In this document: positions 34,001-48,785 of the stretch, piece by piece
How positions within the stretch are numbered: position 1 is the stretch's first letter
How the letters are laid out: each line of letters opens with the position of its first letter
Assembly: GCF_963583255.1 (NCBI RefSeq)
Contig: NC_084814.1
Span: forward strand, 23,644,315-23,708,314
Length of the DNA stretch: 64,000 bases
Direction of reading: 5' to 3'
Origin: Pyrus communis
Taxonomy: Eukaryota > Streptophyta > Magnoliopsida > Rosales > Rosaceae
Position numbers and translations under genes: made by a program
The notes under the pieces: generated by a model
What the model was told of the DNA's origin: nothing
What the model saw: only the letters and a program-made list of their open reading frames with translations
Database searches by the model: none

Positions 34001-36062
34001 ATATAGATTTAAGTTTACCACAATACCCATTTTACATTGCATTGTTTACAAATATATGCACTCAGTGCTTCAACTATTATTTCCTATGATTGTAGAGTGA
34101 AAGCAATGCACGTTTTGTGAGATGGTCTGATGGCAGTTTGCAGCTATTAATTGGGAATGAAGTTCTAGATATATCTGTGCAAGAAGCACAGCATGATCAA
34201 GCGCACCTATTTCTCAGGCATGAAAAGGTAAAATTCCAATATTGTTGGCGTTGTGGAATCCATGAATATATACCTAATGGTCTGTTTCCATCATAAATCT
34301 GGAAAAACAGCTAAAAAAAGTGGTTGAAAAGAATTCTTAACTGTCTACTAAGCAGCTAAAAAAGCTCGGTCTTCACAAAGAATTGTCATAAATACCTGTG
34401 CATTGTTCTTACAGGGAATCCTCCAGTCACAAGGAAAGGTTCTGAAGAAGATGAGGTTTATGCCATCGTCCTTGACATCAAATTCACATCGTTTGCTGAC
34501 TGCTCTGGTTGATTCTCGACATAAAAAAGTATACAAGGTCAAGAACTGCGTTACTGACATCGATCCTGAGAGAGAAAAGGAGGAGAAAGAAAGGGTAAGT
34601 TGTTGCACAAGCTAGTTGTATCTGTTTATTATTATTATTTCTTCATGGAACATGTAGATTGATTTTTTGTTTGGTTCTGTAGGCTGAAAGTCAAAATATC
34701 AGAGCTAATTCGCTTCTTAATCGGAAGAAGGAGAAGGTGAGCCGAAAGTATACAACAACTGGGGACAGGAGGCGCCAACTTTCACCTGGTTTCTTGGAAG
34801 ATGCTCTTGATGAGGTATGGTCTTGCTATTGGGGTAGGAGTGGAGGGTGGGCACGGTGGGAATTTCCTTTGTATTCTCTCTATTTTTCATGGTTTTGTTC
34901 CTTTACAGCATAATCAAATGCTAAGACGTATAGCTTTCCTGTTTATGACATTTGAAGAAAATTCTCCTTTTCACTTTTTTTATGGGTGTGGAAGCCTCTA
35001 TAGTCGTTTTCTAATACATACTGGAATTTTGTATTTATTACCTATGTATTAAGTGTCTTATCTGATCACTTCTGATTTTCAGGATGAAGAACCAAATTAT
35101 CATGACTCTCGTCGTTCTCGCCGCCATATGGAGGAGGATTTCGAAATGGAAGCTCGAAGAGAGAAACGCATTTTAAATGCTAAGAAGGTCCTACAACTTA
35201 ATTCTTACATGTTGCACATAATTTTATTGTATGTTTTCTGGAAAAAGTGTTCACACCTGGAATTTTAGTCACAGGGACCTAAAGATATCCCACGCAAGTC
35301 ATCCTTGCCAACTGCCAATTCATATCGGCGTTCAATGGGTTTGTCAGACGAGTCTGAGTATGAGACTGATGGGGAAGATGAGGAGCCTCCACGTAAGATG
35401 GCTGAGGATTCAGAGCCAGAGTATGAAGATTCGGAAGAAGAAGATTCGGAAGAGCATCATGATGCCGAGGTTAATGATGCATCAGAGGAGGTGGAGGCTG
35501 AGGTATGTCCCTCTTCATTTTAGTAAAAATGTTTCTGTATATATATTGTTGAGCATGTGGATCTGTTATGTTGTTACCATAGACGCAAGTTTTTCTCGTA
35601 GTGTGGTCTATCATATGTCAACAATTTATTTTGATAGGAATCATAGTGACATATCACTAAGATATAAAATAGAAGAATACGGCACCATTAATCTTGCTTC
35701 TGAGTTGGATTTTCCCCTTGACAATTACCGTTCCGTATTTTTAAGTGGAACTCTACTTGCTGTTAACTCTTCAAACGGAGGGAAAAGCTTCTTTGGTTCT
35801 TTAGTTGTTACTATGTGCGGAATTAGTTTGCCTATAATGTCGTTTGACACAAGGGCAAATTTTATGGTCTTGGTCAACTCTTCTACAACCTATGTACTTC
35901 TACTTTTACACGTGTTTCTCGGTATACTTGTAGGCGCCCAAGCAAAAGGTTAAGGACTCTGGACACAAGCGCAAGGCAGTCGAGTCAGATGAAGACTCTC
36001 CTCCTAGGAAGGCCGCACCACATCGCAGAATGGCTGTTGTTTATGATAGTGATGAGGAATAA
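31063..36062 (+). CDS. VIP4: LEO1 / VIP4, PAF1 complex subunit
   Basis: LEO1 is a subunit of the PAF1 complex, which travels with RNA polymerase II and supports H2B ubiquitination and H3K4/K36 methylation; in Arabidopsis VIP4 is needed for FLC expression and normal flowering time. Eleven exons: 31063-31173, 31751-32067, 32338-32473, 32577-32762, 33409-33585, 34096-34227, 34415-34594, 34683-34814, 35083-35187, 35275-35502 and 35934-36062. They join in phase to 610 aa, close to the family length. The N-terminal 190 residues are acidic (EEEEEEVDSEHE, DSDEEEEEEETDY). The Leo1 core covers roughly 235-420 (PLRPPPARPEK, ARFVRWSDGSLQLLIGNEVL, RFMPSSLTS). The C-terminus is acidic and basic by turns and ends RRMAVVYDSDEE. 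Nothing is broken. Confidence 0.95.
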
Positions 36063-37535
36063 AACCTTCGGTTGGATGATTCCAGTGAGTACTTCGCCAC
36101 CTTTAAGACGTCATGATTTTTTTCACTCTTTAGCCATCTCACATTACTTTGCAGACAACTCGGCTAGGCTGAGCCTTGTCATCCCGGGTGGATGATCCAG
36201 AGACGAAACCAAAATGCCATAGGTTCAAAGATGACGTGAATTGTTAGTCTCAAATTGGGTCTTCGGAAACAAAACTTATGGTTGGTCGGATTTATGTTTC
36301 TTCAAATGTTTGCTTTGGTGTTGGAACTTTGTTTTGTGTCTGTGTGTATATAGCAACGAGTAGTTTGCTAAATTGGCAAAATTGATGTGAATTCGGGAGA
36401 TCTCTCGAACAGTTTTTGCCCCTTTGAAATGAATAATCTGATTATATATGGCAAAATGCTTCATGAGAAGGAGGAGAGGAATAGTTAGAATTATTCTGGC
36501 CGTGAAATTTCAAAGTGGTTTTGCTTTAAGCCTTGCCCATCAACCAGGCCTATTGGGAAAAAGGGACGCTCGGATGACGTCATCTGTAAAGCTGTGTAAA
36601 AAAAAGTAAAAAGCATAAAGATTTTGTGTATTTTGATCTCATCACATCAATTTTTTTTGAGGTCGCTATTGAACAGTGACATTGAGATGGAAAAAAAATT
36701 TGATTGGCTGGTTGTCCGAAAGTTTGTTCAAGCAGTCGCAAGAAAAAGTTGGAAAAAGTTGGAAAAAGTTGGCCGGTTAAAAAACGTGATAGAATTGTCA
36801 ATCATGTAAATATTTTAAATTATAGTAGTGTATGTAGAAGTGTTCTGGTTGATTTCTTCATCCGTACCTAAAATAAAAACATGATATTTAGCCTAAATTT
36901 TCTTAAAATTAAAGTTTCCTTAAATTAAACATCTCTAAAAGTATTTTATATTAATAAACACATTTTTTTAATAGGACGCTTTGGTAATGTTGGTAAACAA
37001 CAAAAAATGCCATTAGTCTAGCTTTATTTTGTTCCAACCACTAATCTTTAGAGTATGTTTACTTAATAGTATATAATTAGTAAAAACATAAAACAAAATA
37101 ATCTAAATTGTCTAATAAAATTTTCTTTGTCAATTAAAAGAGAGTGAAAAGTCAATTTGATATTCGGTCACAAAATAAAATTATGGGCAGAAATGTAATC
37201 TTGCACAAACAGAAGTTTATTGATTTTCAACATTTCATAAGTAAAATTTTTTTTCATCCTAGACTGATACATAAAGTGTTAATTTTAGAATACTTTTATA
37301 TATCTGTTAGAACAATATGTTAAAATAGCTGTTAACCTATGACATGACATCGGCATAGACAATAATTAAGCGTCACATGTCAATTTGGATTTATGTTGTC
37401 ATTAAAATTTAAAAAAAAAAATTAATTAATTAATAAAAATTGAAAAAAAGGGGCTGCGTAATCAGTGACGTTGAGTTCCGTCTAACTTACGTTCCCAAGC
37501 CGACGTTTACAAATGAAATGGAAAGTTACGAATAT
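36063..37535. other. Intergenic between VIP4 and the HSP101 pair
   Basis: VIP4 3' UTR, then AT-rich sequence. A triplicated AAAAAGTTGG motif at about 36743-36772 is the only local repeat noticed. The stretch from about 37320 resembles the region near 41720, marking the upstream part of the HSP101 tandem duplication. Confidence 0.45.
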
Positions 37536-37542
37536 GCCTCTG

Positions 37543-37555
37543 GAATATTCCTGAT
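37543..37555 (+). promoter_or_regulatory. Heat-shock element of the left HSP101 copy
   Basis: GAATATTCCTGAT gives GAA-TTC plus an imperfect third unit, 750 bp upstream of the ATG and in front of the 5' leader intron (37787 to about 38271). The partner element upstream, perfect in the right copy, has decayed here to GAAATGGAAAG. Confidence 0.6.
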
Positions 37556-38304
37556 TCGTCCAGACTCTGGTACGTCCTCCTTTTAATCTGTCCCCCACTC
37601 CCCCACTCCCCCAAGCATCCGTCAGAAATTTCAGAACGTTTCGGCTTCCCGTCTCTGTTGATCTACAACCAACACAGAGACCAAAGCAATCGATCAACCA
37701 GAAGAAATACCAAATCAAATTATTTAAACGCAGTTGTATATTTATCCGCCCTTGTTGCATAAAAGCTTCAGCTTCCTCCTTACAAGGTACGTCCAAGATT
37801 TCTCTTTCTTTCTGTGAATCTTTGAGTTTTTAGAGTTGCTTTGGGTTTTTAGAGTTGTTTTCATATGGGTTTTTGGGTTTTGATCGAATTTATATTTGTT
37901 AAGTTGCATGGCCTCTGCATTTCTTAAATTTTGGAAAAAGAAACGAAGAGGTTGATGAATTTCGTAAACTGGGAAGAATATGATCAATGATTCTACGATT
38001 TATTTGTACGCTCTGTTTTCGCACTTCGATATTGTTGATTTGAATTGAAAGGTACCCCTATAGAGAGTTTTAATTTTAATTTGAACTGCATGTTTGTTTT
38101 GATGGGTTGAATTGAAAAGAACCCAGATAAAATAATTTAATTTTTAGTTGAAATGAAAGAAATCTAGATTGGAAGTTTTAATTTTTAGTTGAATTGGAAA
38201 TTACCCAGGTGAAAAGCTTGAATTTTTATCACGATTTTTTTTTTCATTTTCTCACACATGATGTTTTGCAGTGTTTGTTAGGTATCAATAAATTGGTAAA
38301 GGAA

Positions 38305-40596
38305 ATGAATCCTGATAACTTTAATCACAAGAACAATGAGTCTATTGCCAGAGCTCATGGCCTGGCCATGAAAGCCGGCCACTGTCAGATCACGCCGCTC
38401 CATCTTGCAACCGCATTGACATCTGATCTCAGGGGCATTTTCAGCCAAGCCATCGCCAATGGCGCTGGCAATCCCAATGCTTCAAAGTCCGTAGAGAGGG
38501 TGTTCAACCAGGGACTGAAGAAGCTTCCATCTCAATCACCACCCCCGGACGAAATCCCACGCAGTTCATCCCTCATCAAAGTGATTAAGAGAGCACAGAA
38601 GGCGCAGAAGACAAGAGGGGACATACAATTGGCCGTTGATCAGTTGATTCTCGGTCTTCTCGAGGATTCCCAGATTGGGGACTTGTTGAAGAAAGCCGGC
38701 GTTGCTACGGCCAAAGTGAAATCTGAAGTTGAAAAGCTTCGTGGGGAGGTAGGGAAGAAGGTGAAGAGTGCTTCAGGGGATACTGCATTTCAGGCATAAC
38801 TTACGATTTGAGAATATTTGTCTGATGAAGTCGCAGATATTTTTTTCTATTCAATTTCTTGATGGTTCTTGTTCTTACGTTGGTTGTTCTACCATTTAAT
38901 TCTCAGGTGCAAAAAGAGCTCGATGAACTGAAAGGCAAGCGTCAGCCACTGGTGATGAAGTGTAGAAAGGAAAAGGAAAGGGTTGATGAGCCTCGAAAGC
39001 TTGAGCAGAAGCGTGAAGAGCTCTTTGCAGAGGCTCTAAGAGAAGGTGATTTTCGTAAGATGTTTAATTTGAATTGTAATCTGGATGTAAAAACCACCAT
39101 TGCAAAACCTGAAGGTAGTACCGACGAAAACTTGATTTTGACGGAGACAGTTGGACCAGAACAAATTGCAGAGGTGGTAAGCCGTTGGACTGGCATACCT
39201 GTCACGCGGCTTGGCCAGAGTGGCAAAGAAAGGTTAATTGGACTTGGGGAAAGGTTGCATGAGAGAGTAGTGGGGCAAGACCAGGCAGTTAAAGCTGTTG
39301 CCGGGGCGGTTTTAAGGTCAGGAGCAGGGTTTGGAAGGCCACAACACCCTATTGGTTCCTTCCTATTCTTGGGTCTAGCTGGTGTTGGTAAAGCCGAGCT
39401 TGCGAAGGCACTTGCTGAACAACATTTTGATGACAAGATCGTCAGAATTGACATGTCCGTGTATATGGAACGACATTCTGTTTCGCGCTTAATTGGCGCT
39501 CCCCTTGGGTAAGTGCGTTTGTAGTTTTCTTCACTCAAGCATGTTTGGTGAGCTCAGCTGCAGCATTATGAAATCTGACTCGTTCATATTTTACAGGTAT
39601 ATTGGTCGCGATGAAGGCGGGGAACTCACAGAGGCCGTGAGGCGGAGGCCTTACTGTGTTGTATTGTTTGATAAAGTGGAGAAAGCTCACCCCGCCGTTT
39701 TCAACACTCTCCTCCAAGTCTTGGATGATGGAAGATTAACTGATGGACAAGGCCGTACAGTTGATTTCAGAAACACGGTGATCATCATGACTTCGAATTT
39801 GGGAGCAGAACATCTCCTCTCCGGTTTGATGGGCAAGTGTTCGAAGCAGGTTGCGCGTGATCGAGTTATGCAAGAGGTATCATCTTTGGTTACCCTAATT
39901 CTGAATTATCGTGCTTCGCTTGGTTCTTTGAATACTTAACAAGTTTGTTTCTTGAATAGGTGAGAAAGCACTTTAGGCCTGAGCTGCTGAATCGTCTCGA
40001 TGAGATTGTTGTGTTCGATCCTCTTTCTCCCGATCAACTGAGGAAGGTTGCCAGATTGCAAATGAAAGATGTTGTAGTCCAATTGGCTAAGAGGCGTGTT
40101 GAGATGGCAGTTACAGATGCAGCGTTGAATTACATTCTAGAAGAGAGTTATGTTCCCGTAAGTATCAGTTTAGCGAATCCAAAATCTTTTTGTGCTTTAC
40201 TCCTGTATCATATGTAATGCTAAACAAGTACTCTTTTTCCCTTTCCAGGTTTACGGTGCTGGACCTATTCGGAGATGGATCGACAATAGGGTGGTGACAG
40301 AGTTGTCGCTGATGATTGTGCGAGAAGAAATACGTAAAAACTCGACCGTGTTCATAGATGTAGCACCAACGGGAACCGGGCTGGTGTACCGGGTTGAGAA
40401 GAACGGAGGGCTTGTCAATGCGGCGACAGGGCAGAAGTCGGATGCAGAACAGGCTGTTAAGGGAGGAGTTTTCGAAAAGAAAGGAAAAAGGTGCACACAA
40501 ACCAAAAGAAAAGAAGGAAAAGAAGAAAAAGAAAAAGAAGAAAGAAGAAGGGAAAGGATGTCACGGCAGGGGGGCCAAAAAGATAAAAAAAAGTAA
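38305..40596 (+). pseudogene. HSP101/ClpB1 pseudogene lacking the first ATPase domain
   Basis: Tandem paralogue of the intact gene at 42758. Remnant exons: 38305-38799, 38907-39508, 39597-39876, 39960-40157 and 40249-40596. The first stops at TAA after 164 codons (SGDTAFQA), just after the Clp-N domain. A deletion equivalent to 992 bp of the intact copy (43251-44242) removed NBD1 and the start of the middle domain. Later exons keep splice signals but have lost key residues: Walker A GPTGVGKT has become GLAGVGKA, and Walker B LFDEVE has become LFDKVE. A 42-bp deletion removed [14 protein letters not shown]. The tail is replaced by a Lys/Glu/Arg-rich extension to 40596. It could still make an N-domain-only protein, but not a disaggregase. 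Confidence 0.9.
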
Positions 40597-41900
40597 GGGA
40601 GTTGGGGTGCTGCCACGTGGCAGCCTAGCGTAGAGAAATAAATTAAATTTTCAGATCTTGATTGTGTTACAAAATGAGGACCAAAGTGATAATTCTATAA
40701 ACTTTTAGGGAGAATTTCAGAATTATCTTATAAGCAGGGGCGGGTGTAACATTTAATAGGATATACATGTCTTTGAAATTTTTATTAAAATGTGGATGAA
40801 AAATAGGACAATGGGGTGAGTTTAATAGCTCTCTTTAAATAAGGGTATATTCGTCTTAATATTACATAATTACCACTTTGCCTTCTATTATGTAAATATA
40901 CTGTATCAAAAGTGAAGGTAAAATAGGAAAAATGAAGATATGATTGTTATTTTGTCAAAATGTATAAAATTACTATTTTGCCCTTCTCATGTCGTGTTTA
41001 AAAGTGAGGGGCAAAATTGAAAGAAAATTTGGCCGAAACTAACTAAAATGATCTGTTTATTTTGGTAGGGGATTAACAAATTAGGCATTAAGTAAGTAGA
41101 CTGCTTGCTAGGATGGATAAAACACTTTCAACAGCTAAAAGCTTTATACAAATTCGCCACAGCTTTTTGAAATCCTACGTAATTCCTCTTTATTACACCA
41201 TCATTTTCTTTCCATTCAACAACATGAGATTCTCCATCTTTGCTTATCCCGCATGAAAAGAGCCTCAATTGCGTTTAATGTAAAGATTGAATTTTCTTGT
41301 TGCCTGGAATAACATTTGAAAGCAGTGGTATACCAACCTGTTACCATCTGCATTTAGAAAACATACCTTAGTTGCAGAAAATTAACTTCTCAGCAATGCA
41401 AAAACAACCGCTGCTCAAACGGAAAACAAAATCAGAAATATATCTGTGATCAAAATCACTGCAAATCAGACATAAACAAACGCAAAAACCGCGAAATATT
41501 CCGGACTTAACGGATTGAAAAACAGCAACCCATATCGAAAAATACCCAGTTATCACAAATATAACATCTGGAACTCAAAAACTTTAAGAATGAATGACTA
41601 CACCCCTCCACAACAGCCGGCAAAGTTTTGGAATCGAAGCAAAACCCAAATCCAAGGAAAAGTTTTACGGAACAGTTTCCTGCATCAAGTGTTTTAACCA
41701 TAAGTCTGATTCGTAATTTGTGTTGTGATGCGAGTATGGACAATGAGACGTCATATGTCAACCTGATCTACATGAACATTAAAATAATTTTAAAAAATTG
41801 ATTAGTTAATAAAAATTTTAAAAAAGTGGCTGCGTAATTAGTTACGTTGGGTCCCGCGGAACTTACTCGATGATACTTGATACGTCCAAAGCCGACGTTT
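40597..41900. other. Spacer between HSP101 copies
   Basis: AT-rich, with no coding sequence supported. Similarity to the region upstream of the left copy starts near 41720. Confidence 0.45.
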
Positions 41901-41941
41901 ACATTTAAAAAAAAAAAAAAAAAAAGAAAAAGAAAAAAAGA

Positions 41942-41980
41942 GAACATTCTGGAAGTTACGAAAAATGCCCTGGAAGCTTC
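41942..41980 (+). promoter_or_regulatory. Heat-shock elements of the intact HSP101 gene
   Basis: GAACATTCTGGAA (41942-41954) is a perfect three-unit heat-shock element (GAA-TTC-GAA at 5-bp spacing). GAAGCTTC (41973-41980) is a second, two-unit site. Both lie upstream of the leader intron, which runs from 42245 to 42723. Known heat-shock factors bind this pattern, so strong heat induction is expected. Confidence 0.8.
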
Positions 41981-42757
41981 CCGCTTCGTCTAAACTCTGG
42001 TATGTTCCAGTTGCTTTCGTGTCGGCCCGTCGTTTCATCCTCCTTTAAAATCTCTCCCACTCTCCGGAGCATCCATCAGAAAATTCAGAACGTTTCGACT
42101 TCTCGTCTCTGTTCATCTACAACCAACACAGACAAATCAAAGCAATCGATCAACCAGAAGAAATACCAATTCAAATTCTTTAGACGCAATTGTATATATA
42201 TACCCGCCATTGCTGCAGAAAAGCTTCGGCTTCCTCTTTACAAGGTACGTCCAAGATTTCTCTCTCTTTCTGTGAATCTTTGAGTTTTTAGAGTTGCTTT
42301 GAGTTGTTAGAGTTGATTTTCTTACGGGGTTTTGGGTTTTGAACGAATTTATATTTGTTAAGTTGCATAGCCTCTGCATTTCTTAAATTTTGGAAAAAGA
42401 AACGAAGAGGTTGATGAATTTCGTAAACTGGGAAGAATATGAATTGAAAGGAATCCAGATAGAGAGTTTTAATTTTAATTTGAACTGCGTAGTTACCCAG
42501 ATGAAAATCTGAATTTCGTAAATCGAGAAAAGTATGAACAATGATTCTACGTGTTGTTGGGTTGAATTGAAAAGAACCCAGATAAAATGGTTTAATTTTT
42601 AGTTGAAATGAAAGAAACCCAGATTGGAAGTTTTAATTTTTATTTGAATTGGAAGTTACCCAGATCAAAAGTTTGAATTTTTACGACGATTTTTTTCATT
42701 TTCTCACATATGATGTTTTGCAGTGTCTGTTAGGTATCAATTAATTGGTGAAGGAAA

Positions 42758-45700
42758 ATGAATCCTGATAGCTTTACTCACAAGACCAATGAGACTCTTG
42801 GCGGAGCTCATGGCCTGGCCATGGAAGCCGGCCACGCACAGATCACGCCGCTCCATCTTGCAACCGTATTGGCATCTGATCCCAGCGGCATTTTCCGCCA
42901 AGCCATCGCCAACGGCGCTGGCAATCCCGATGCTCCAAAGTCCGTAGAGAGGGTGTTCAACCAGGCCCTGAAGAAGCTTCCATCTCAATCACCTCCGCCG
43001 GACGAAATCCCCGCCAGTTCATCCCTCATCAAAGTGATTAGGAGAGCACAGAAGGCACAGAAGACAAGAGGGGACACACACTTGGCCGTTGATCAGTTGA
43101 TTCTCGGTCTGCTTGAGGATTCCCAGATTGGGGACTTGTTGAAGGAAGCCGGCGTTGCTACGGCCAAAGTGAAATCTGAAGTTGAAAAGCTTCGTGGGAA
43201 GGAAGGGAAGAAGGTGGAGAGTGCTTCAGGGGATACTACATTTCAGGCATTGAAGACTTATGGACGGGACCTTGTTGAGCAGGCTGGGAAACTTGACCCG
43301 GTTATTGGCCGTGATGAGGAGATAAGGAGGGTGGTGAGGATTCTTTCGAGGAGGACTAAGAACAATCCGGTTCTGATCGGAGAGCCGGGAGTTGGAAAAA
43401 CTGCTGTGGTTGAAGGGCTGGCTCAGAGGATAGTGGGTGGGGATGTCCCTAGTAATCTGGCTGATGTGAGGCTCATTGCATTGGATATGGGAGCTTTGGT
43501 GGCCGGGGCTAAGTACCGAGGGGAGTTCGAGGAGCGGCTGAAGGCCGTTTTGAAGGAAGTGGAAGAGGCTGAGGGGAAGGTGATTCTGTTTATTGATGAA
43601 ATTCACCTTGTTCTTGGCGCTGGAAGGACAGAGGGGTCTATGGATGCAGCCAACCTGTTCAAGCCAATGCTCGCACGGGGGCAGCTGAGGTGCATTGGCG
43701 CAACAACTCTTGAGGAGTATAGAAAATATGTGGAGAAGGATGCTGCATTTGAGAGAAGGTTCCAGCAGGTTTTCGTGGCGGAGCCTACTGTTCCGGACAC
43801 AATTAGCATCCTTCGAGGACTGAAAGAGAAGTATGAGGGTCACCATGGTGTTCGAATTCTGGACAGAGCTCTTGTTGTTGCTGCACAGCTTTCTAGCCGG
43901 TACATCACAGGTATGAATTAAAAATAGCTAATAATTGTGGTCAATTTTCTGTGTTTAGGGATTGTGAAGCATTTGATTTTGAATTTAATTTTGTGTAAAA
44001 TTTACTTGGTTCTGAAGTTTTCCTCCTTCCTTTTGCTTTATAGGGCGACATCTCCCTGACAAAGCGATTGATCTAGTTGACGAAGCTTGTGCGAATGTGA
44101 GAGTCCAACTCGACAGCCAGCCTGAAGAAATTGATAACCTCGAAAGGAAGAGGATGCAGCTGGAAGTTGAGCTTCACGCACTTGAGAAAGAGAAGGACAA
44201 AGCTAGCAAAGCTCGTCTTGTCGAGGTGATTACTTCATCCATAGCTTATGATTTGAGAATATTTGTCTGATGAAGTCGCAGGTATTCTTTTCTATTCAAT
44301 TTCTTGATGGTTTTTGTTCTTACGTTGGTTGTTCTACCATTTTATTCTCAGGTGCGAAAAGAGCTCGATGAACTGCGAGACAAGCTACAGCCGCTGGTGA
44401 TGAAGTATAGAAGGGAGAAGGAAAGGGTTGATGAGCTTCGAAAGCTTAAGCAGAAGCGTGAAGAGCTCTTGGTAGCGTTAGCAGAGGCCGAAAGAAGATA
44501 CGATTTAGCTAGGGCCGCAGACTTGCGTTATGGCGCTATTCAGGAGGTGGAAACCACCATTGCAAAACTTGAAGGTAGTACCGACGAGAACTTGATTTTG
44601 ACGGAGACAGTTGGACCAGAACAAATTGCAGAGGTGGTAAGCCGTTGGACTGGCATACCTGTCACGCGGCTTGGCCAGAATGACAAAGAAAGGTTAATTG
44701 GACTTGGGGAAAGGTTGCATAAGAGAGTAGTGGGGCAAGACAGGGCAGTTGAAGCTGTCGCGGAGGCGGTTTTAAGGTCAAGAGCGGGGCTAGGAAGGCC
44801 ACAACAGCCTACTGGTTCCTTCCTGTTCTTGGGTCCAACTGGTGTTGGTAAAACCGAGCTTGCGAAGGCGCTTGCTGAACAACTTTTTGATGACGAAAAT
44901 CTGATCGTCAGAATTGACATGTCCGAGTATATGGAACAACATTCCGTTTCGCGCTTAATTGGCGCTCCCCCTGGGTAAGTGCATTTGTAGTTTTCTTCAC
45001 ACAAGCCTGTTTGTGAGCTCATCCGCAGCATTATGAAATCTAACTCATTCATATTTTACAGGTATATTGGTCACGATGAAGGCGGGCAACTCACAGAGGC
45101 CGTGAGGCGGAGGCCTTACAGCGTTGTATTGTTTGATGAAGTGGAGAAGGCTCACACCGCCGTTTTCAACACTCTCCTCCAAGTCTTGGATGATGGAAGA
45201 CTAACTGATGGACAAGGCCGTACAGTTGATTTCAGAAACACGGTGATCATCATGACTTCGAATTTGGGAGCAGAACATCTCCTCTCCGGTTTGATGGGCA
45301 AGTGTTCGATGCAGGTTGCGCGTGATCGAGTTATGCAAGAGGTATCATCTTTGGTTACCCTAATTCTGAATTATCGTGCTTCGCTTGGTTCTCTGAATAC
45401 TTAACAAGTTTGTTTCTTGAATAGGTGAGAAAGCACTTTAGGCCTGAGCTGCTGAATCGTCTCGATGAGATTGTTGTGTTCGATCCTCTTTCTCGCGATC
45501 AACTGAGGAAGGTTGCCAGATTGCAAATGAAAGATGTTGCAGTCCGATTGGCTGAGAGGGGCGTCGCGATGGCAGTTACAGACGCAGCGTTGGATTACAT
45601 ACTAGACGAGAGTTATGATCCCGTAAGCATCAGTTTCGCGAATCCAAAATCTTTACTGCTTTACTCCTGTATCATATGTAATGCTAAACAAGTACTCTTT

Positions 45701-46015
45701 TTCCCTTTCCAGATTTACGGTGCTAGACCAATTCGGAGATGGCTCGAGAAGAGGGTGGTGACGGAGTTGTCGCGGATGCTTGTGCGAGAAGAAATAGATG
45801 AAAACTCGACCGTGTTCATAGATGTAGCACCAACGGGAACCGGGCTGGTGTACCGGGTTGAGAAGAACGGAGGGCTTGTCAATGCGGCGACAGGGCAGAA
45901 GTCGGATGTGTTGATCCAGGTCTCGAATGCCAACGGGCCAAGGTCTGATGCAGAACAGGCTGTTAAGAAGATGAAGATTGAGGAAATTGATGAAGATGTT
46001 GACATGGATGAGTAA
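42758..46015 (+). CDS. HSP101: HSP101 / ClpB1 cytosolic disaggregase
   Basis: Hexameric AAA+ chaperone that threads aggregated proteins through its pore with HSP70 and small HSPs, and is required for acquired thermotolerance in plants. Six coding exons: 42758-43910, 44044-44225, 44352-44974, 45062-45341, 45425-45622 and 45713-46015. They join in phase to 912 aa, the usual length for plant cytosolic HSP101. The Clp-N domain spans about 1-145. NBD1 has Walker A GEPGVGKT (208-215) and Walker B with Asp280-Glu281. The coiled-coil middle domain covers about 400-525. NBD2 has Walker A GPTGVGKT (606-613) and Walker B with Asp678-Glu679. There is no transit peptide, and the C-terminus is acidic ([11 protein letters not shown]). 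A 5'-UTR intron sits at 42245-42723. The left neighbour is its broken duplicate. Confidence 0.96.
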
Positions 46016-48240
<2,225 letters not shown>

Positions 48241-48244
48241 TCCA

Positions 48245-48785
48245 AAATGTAAAACCCTCAAAATGAACATTATTTCTAGAACTGAACATTACCACTGTTT
48301 TTAGAACTTAGCACTGACACTACCACTATTTCTAGAACTAAACATTGACTTTTTGTAGAACTGAACAATGACTATTTTTTAGTTCCAGAAATAATGTGAG
48401 TTATTTTAGTTTAGTTTCAAAAATAGTGTTGGTTATTTTGCTATAGTTTAAAAAATAGTGTTTATTTTATTCCATTTCATAAATAGTGTAGGTTATTATG
48501 GTTCAATTTCAGAAATACTGTGAATTATTTTCCTAGAATTTCAGAAATAGTATGAGTTATTTTGCAGTAATTTCAAATTTGTGAGTTATTTTGGTTTAGT
48601 TTCACAAATAGTGCGTAATTTGGCTGTAGTTTTAGAATTAGTATGGGTTATTTTGGTTCAGTTTTAGAAATAGTGTGAGTTATTTTGGTTCAATTTTCAG
48701 AAATAGTGCGTAATTTTGTTGTAGTTACAGAAATAGTGTAGGTTATTGTGATTCAGTTTCAGAAATAGTATGACTATTTCTAACT
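48245..48785 (+). repeat. Minisatellite whose units switch orientation
   Basis: From about 48375 rightwards there are roughly ten imperfect 35-40-bp units of the type TTTCAGAAATAGTGTGAGTT plus ATTTTGGTTCAG. From about 48255 to 48370 three or four units of the reverse-complement type appear (ACATTATTTCTAGAACTGAA). The switch point is near 48370. It is followed by an A-rich tract. Single strands could fold into a long stem. Confidence 0.75.

Noticed and set aside
35231..35953. 240-codon ORF across VIP4 exon 10 and intron 10
   Set aside because: Out of the VIP4 frame, runs through clear splice sites, and resembles translated intron.
38859..38906. ORF extension [16 protein letters not shown] before the second HSP101 remnant exon
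   Set aside because: It is intron sequence; the same words occur in the corresponding intron of the intact gene (44304-44351).
43226..43846. 206-codon minus-strand ORF opposite HSP101
   Set aside because: Antisense shadow of conserved, GC-richer NBD1 codons; no splice or start context, and the sense frame is clearly the gene.
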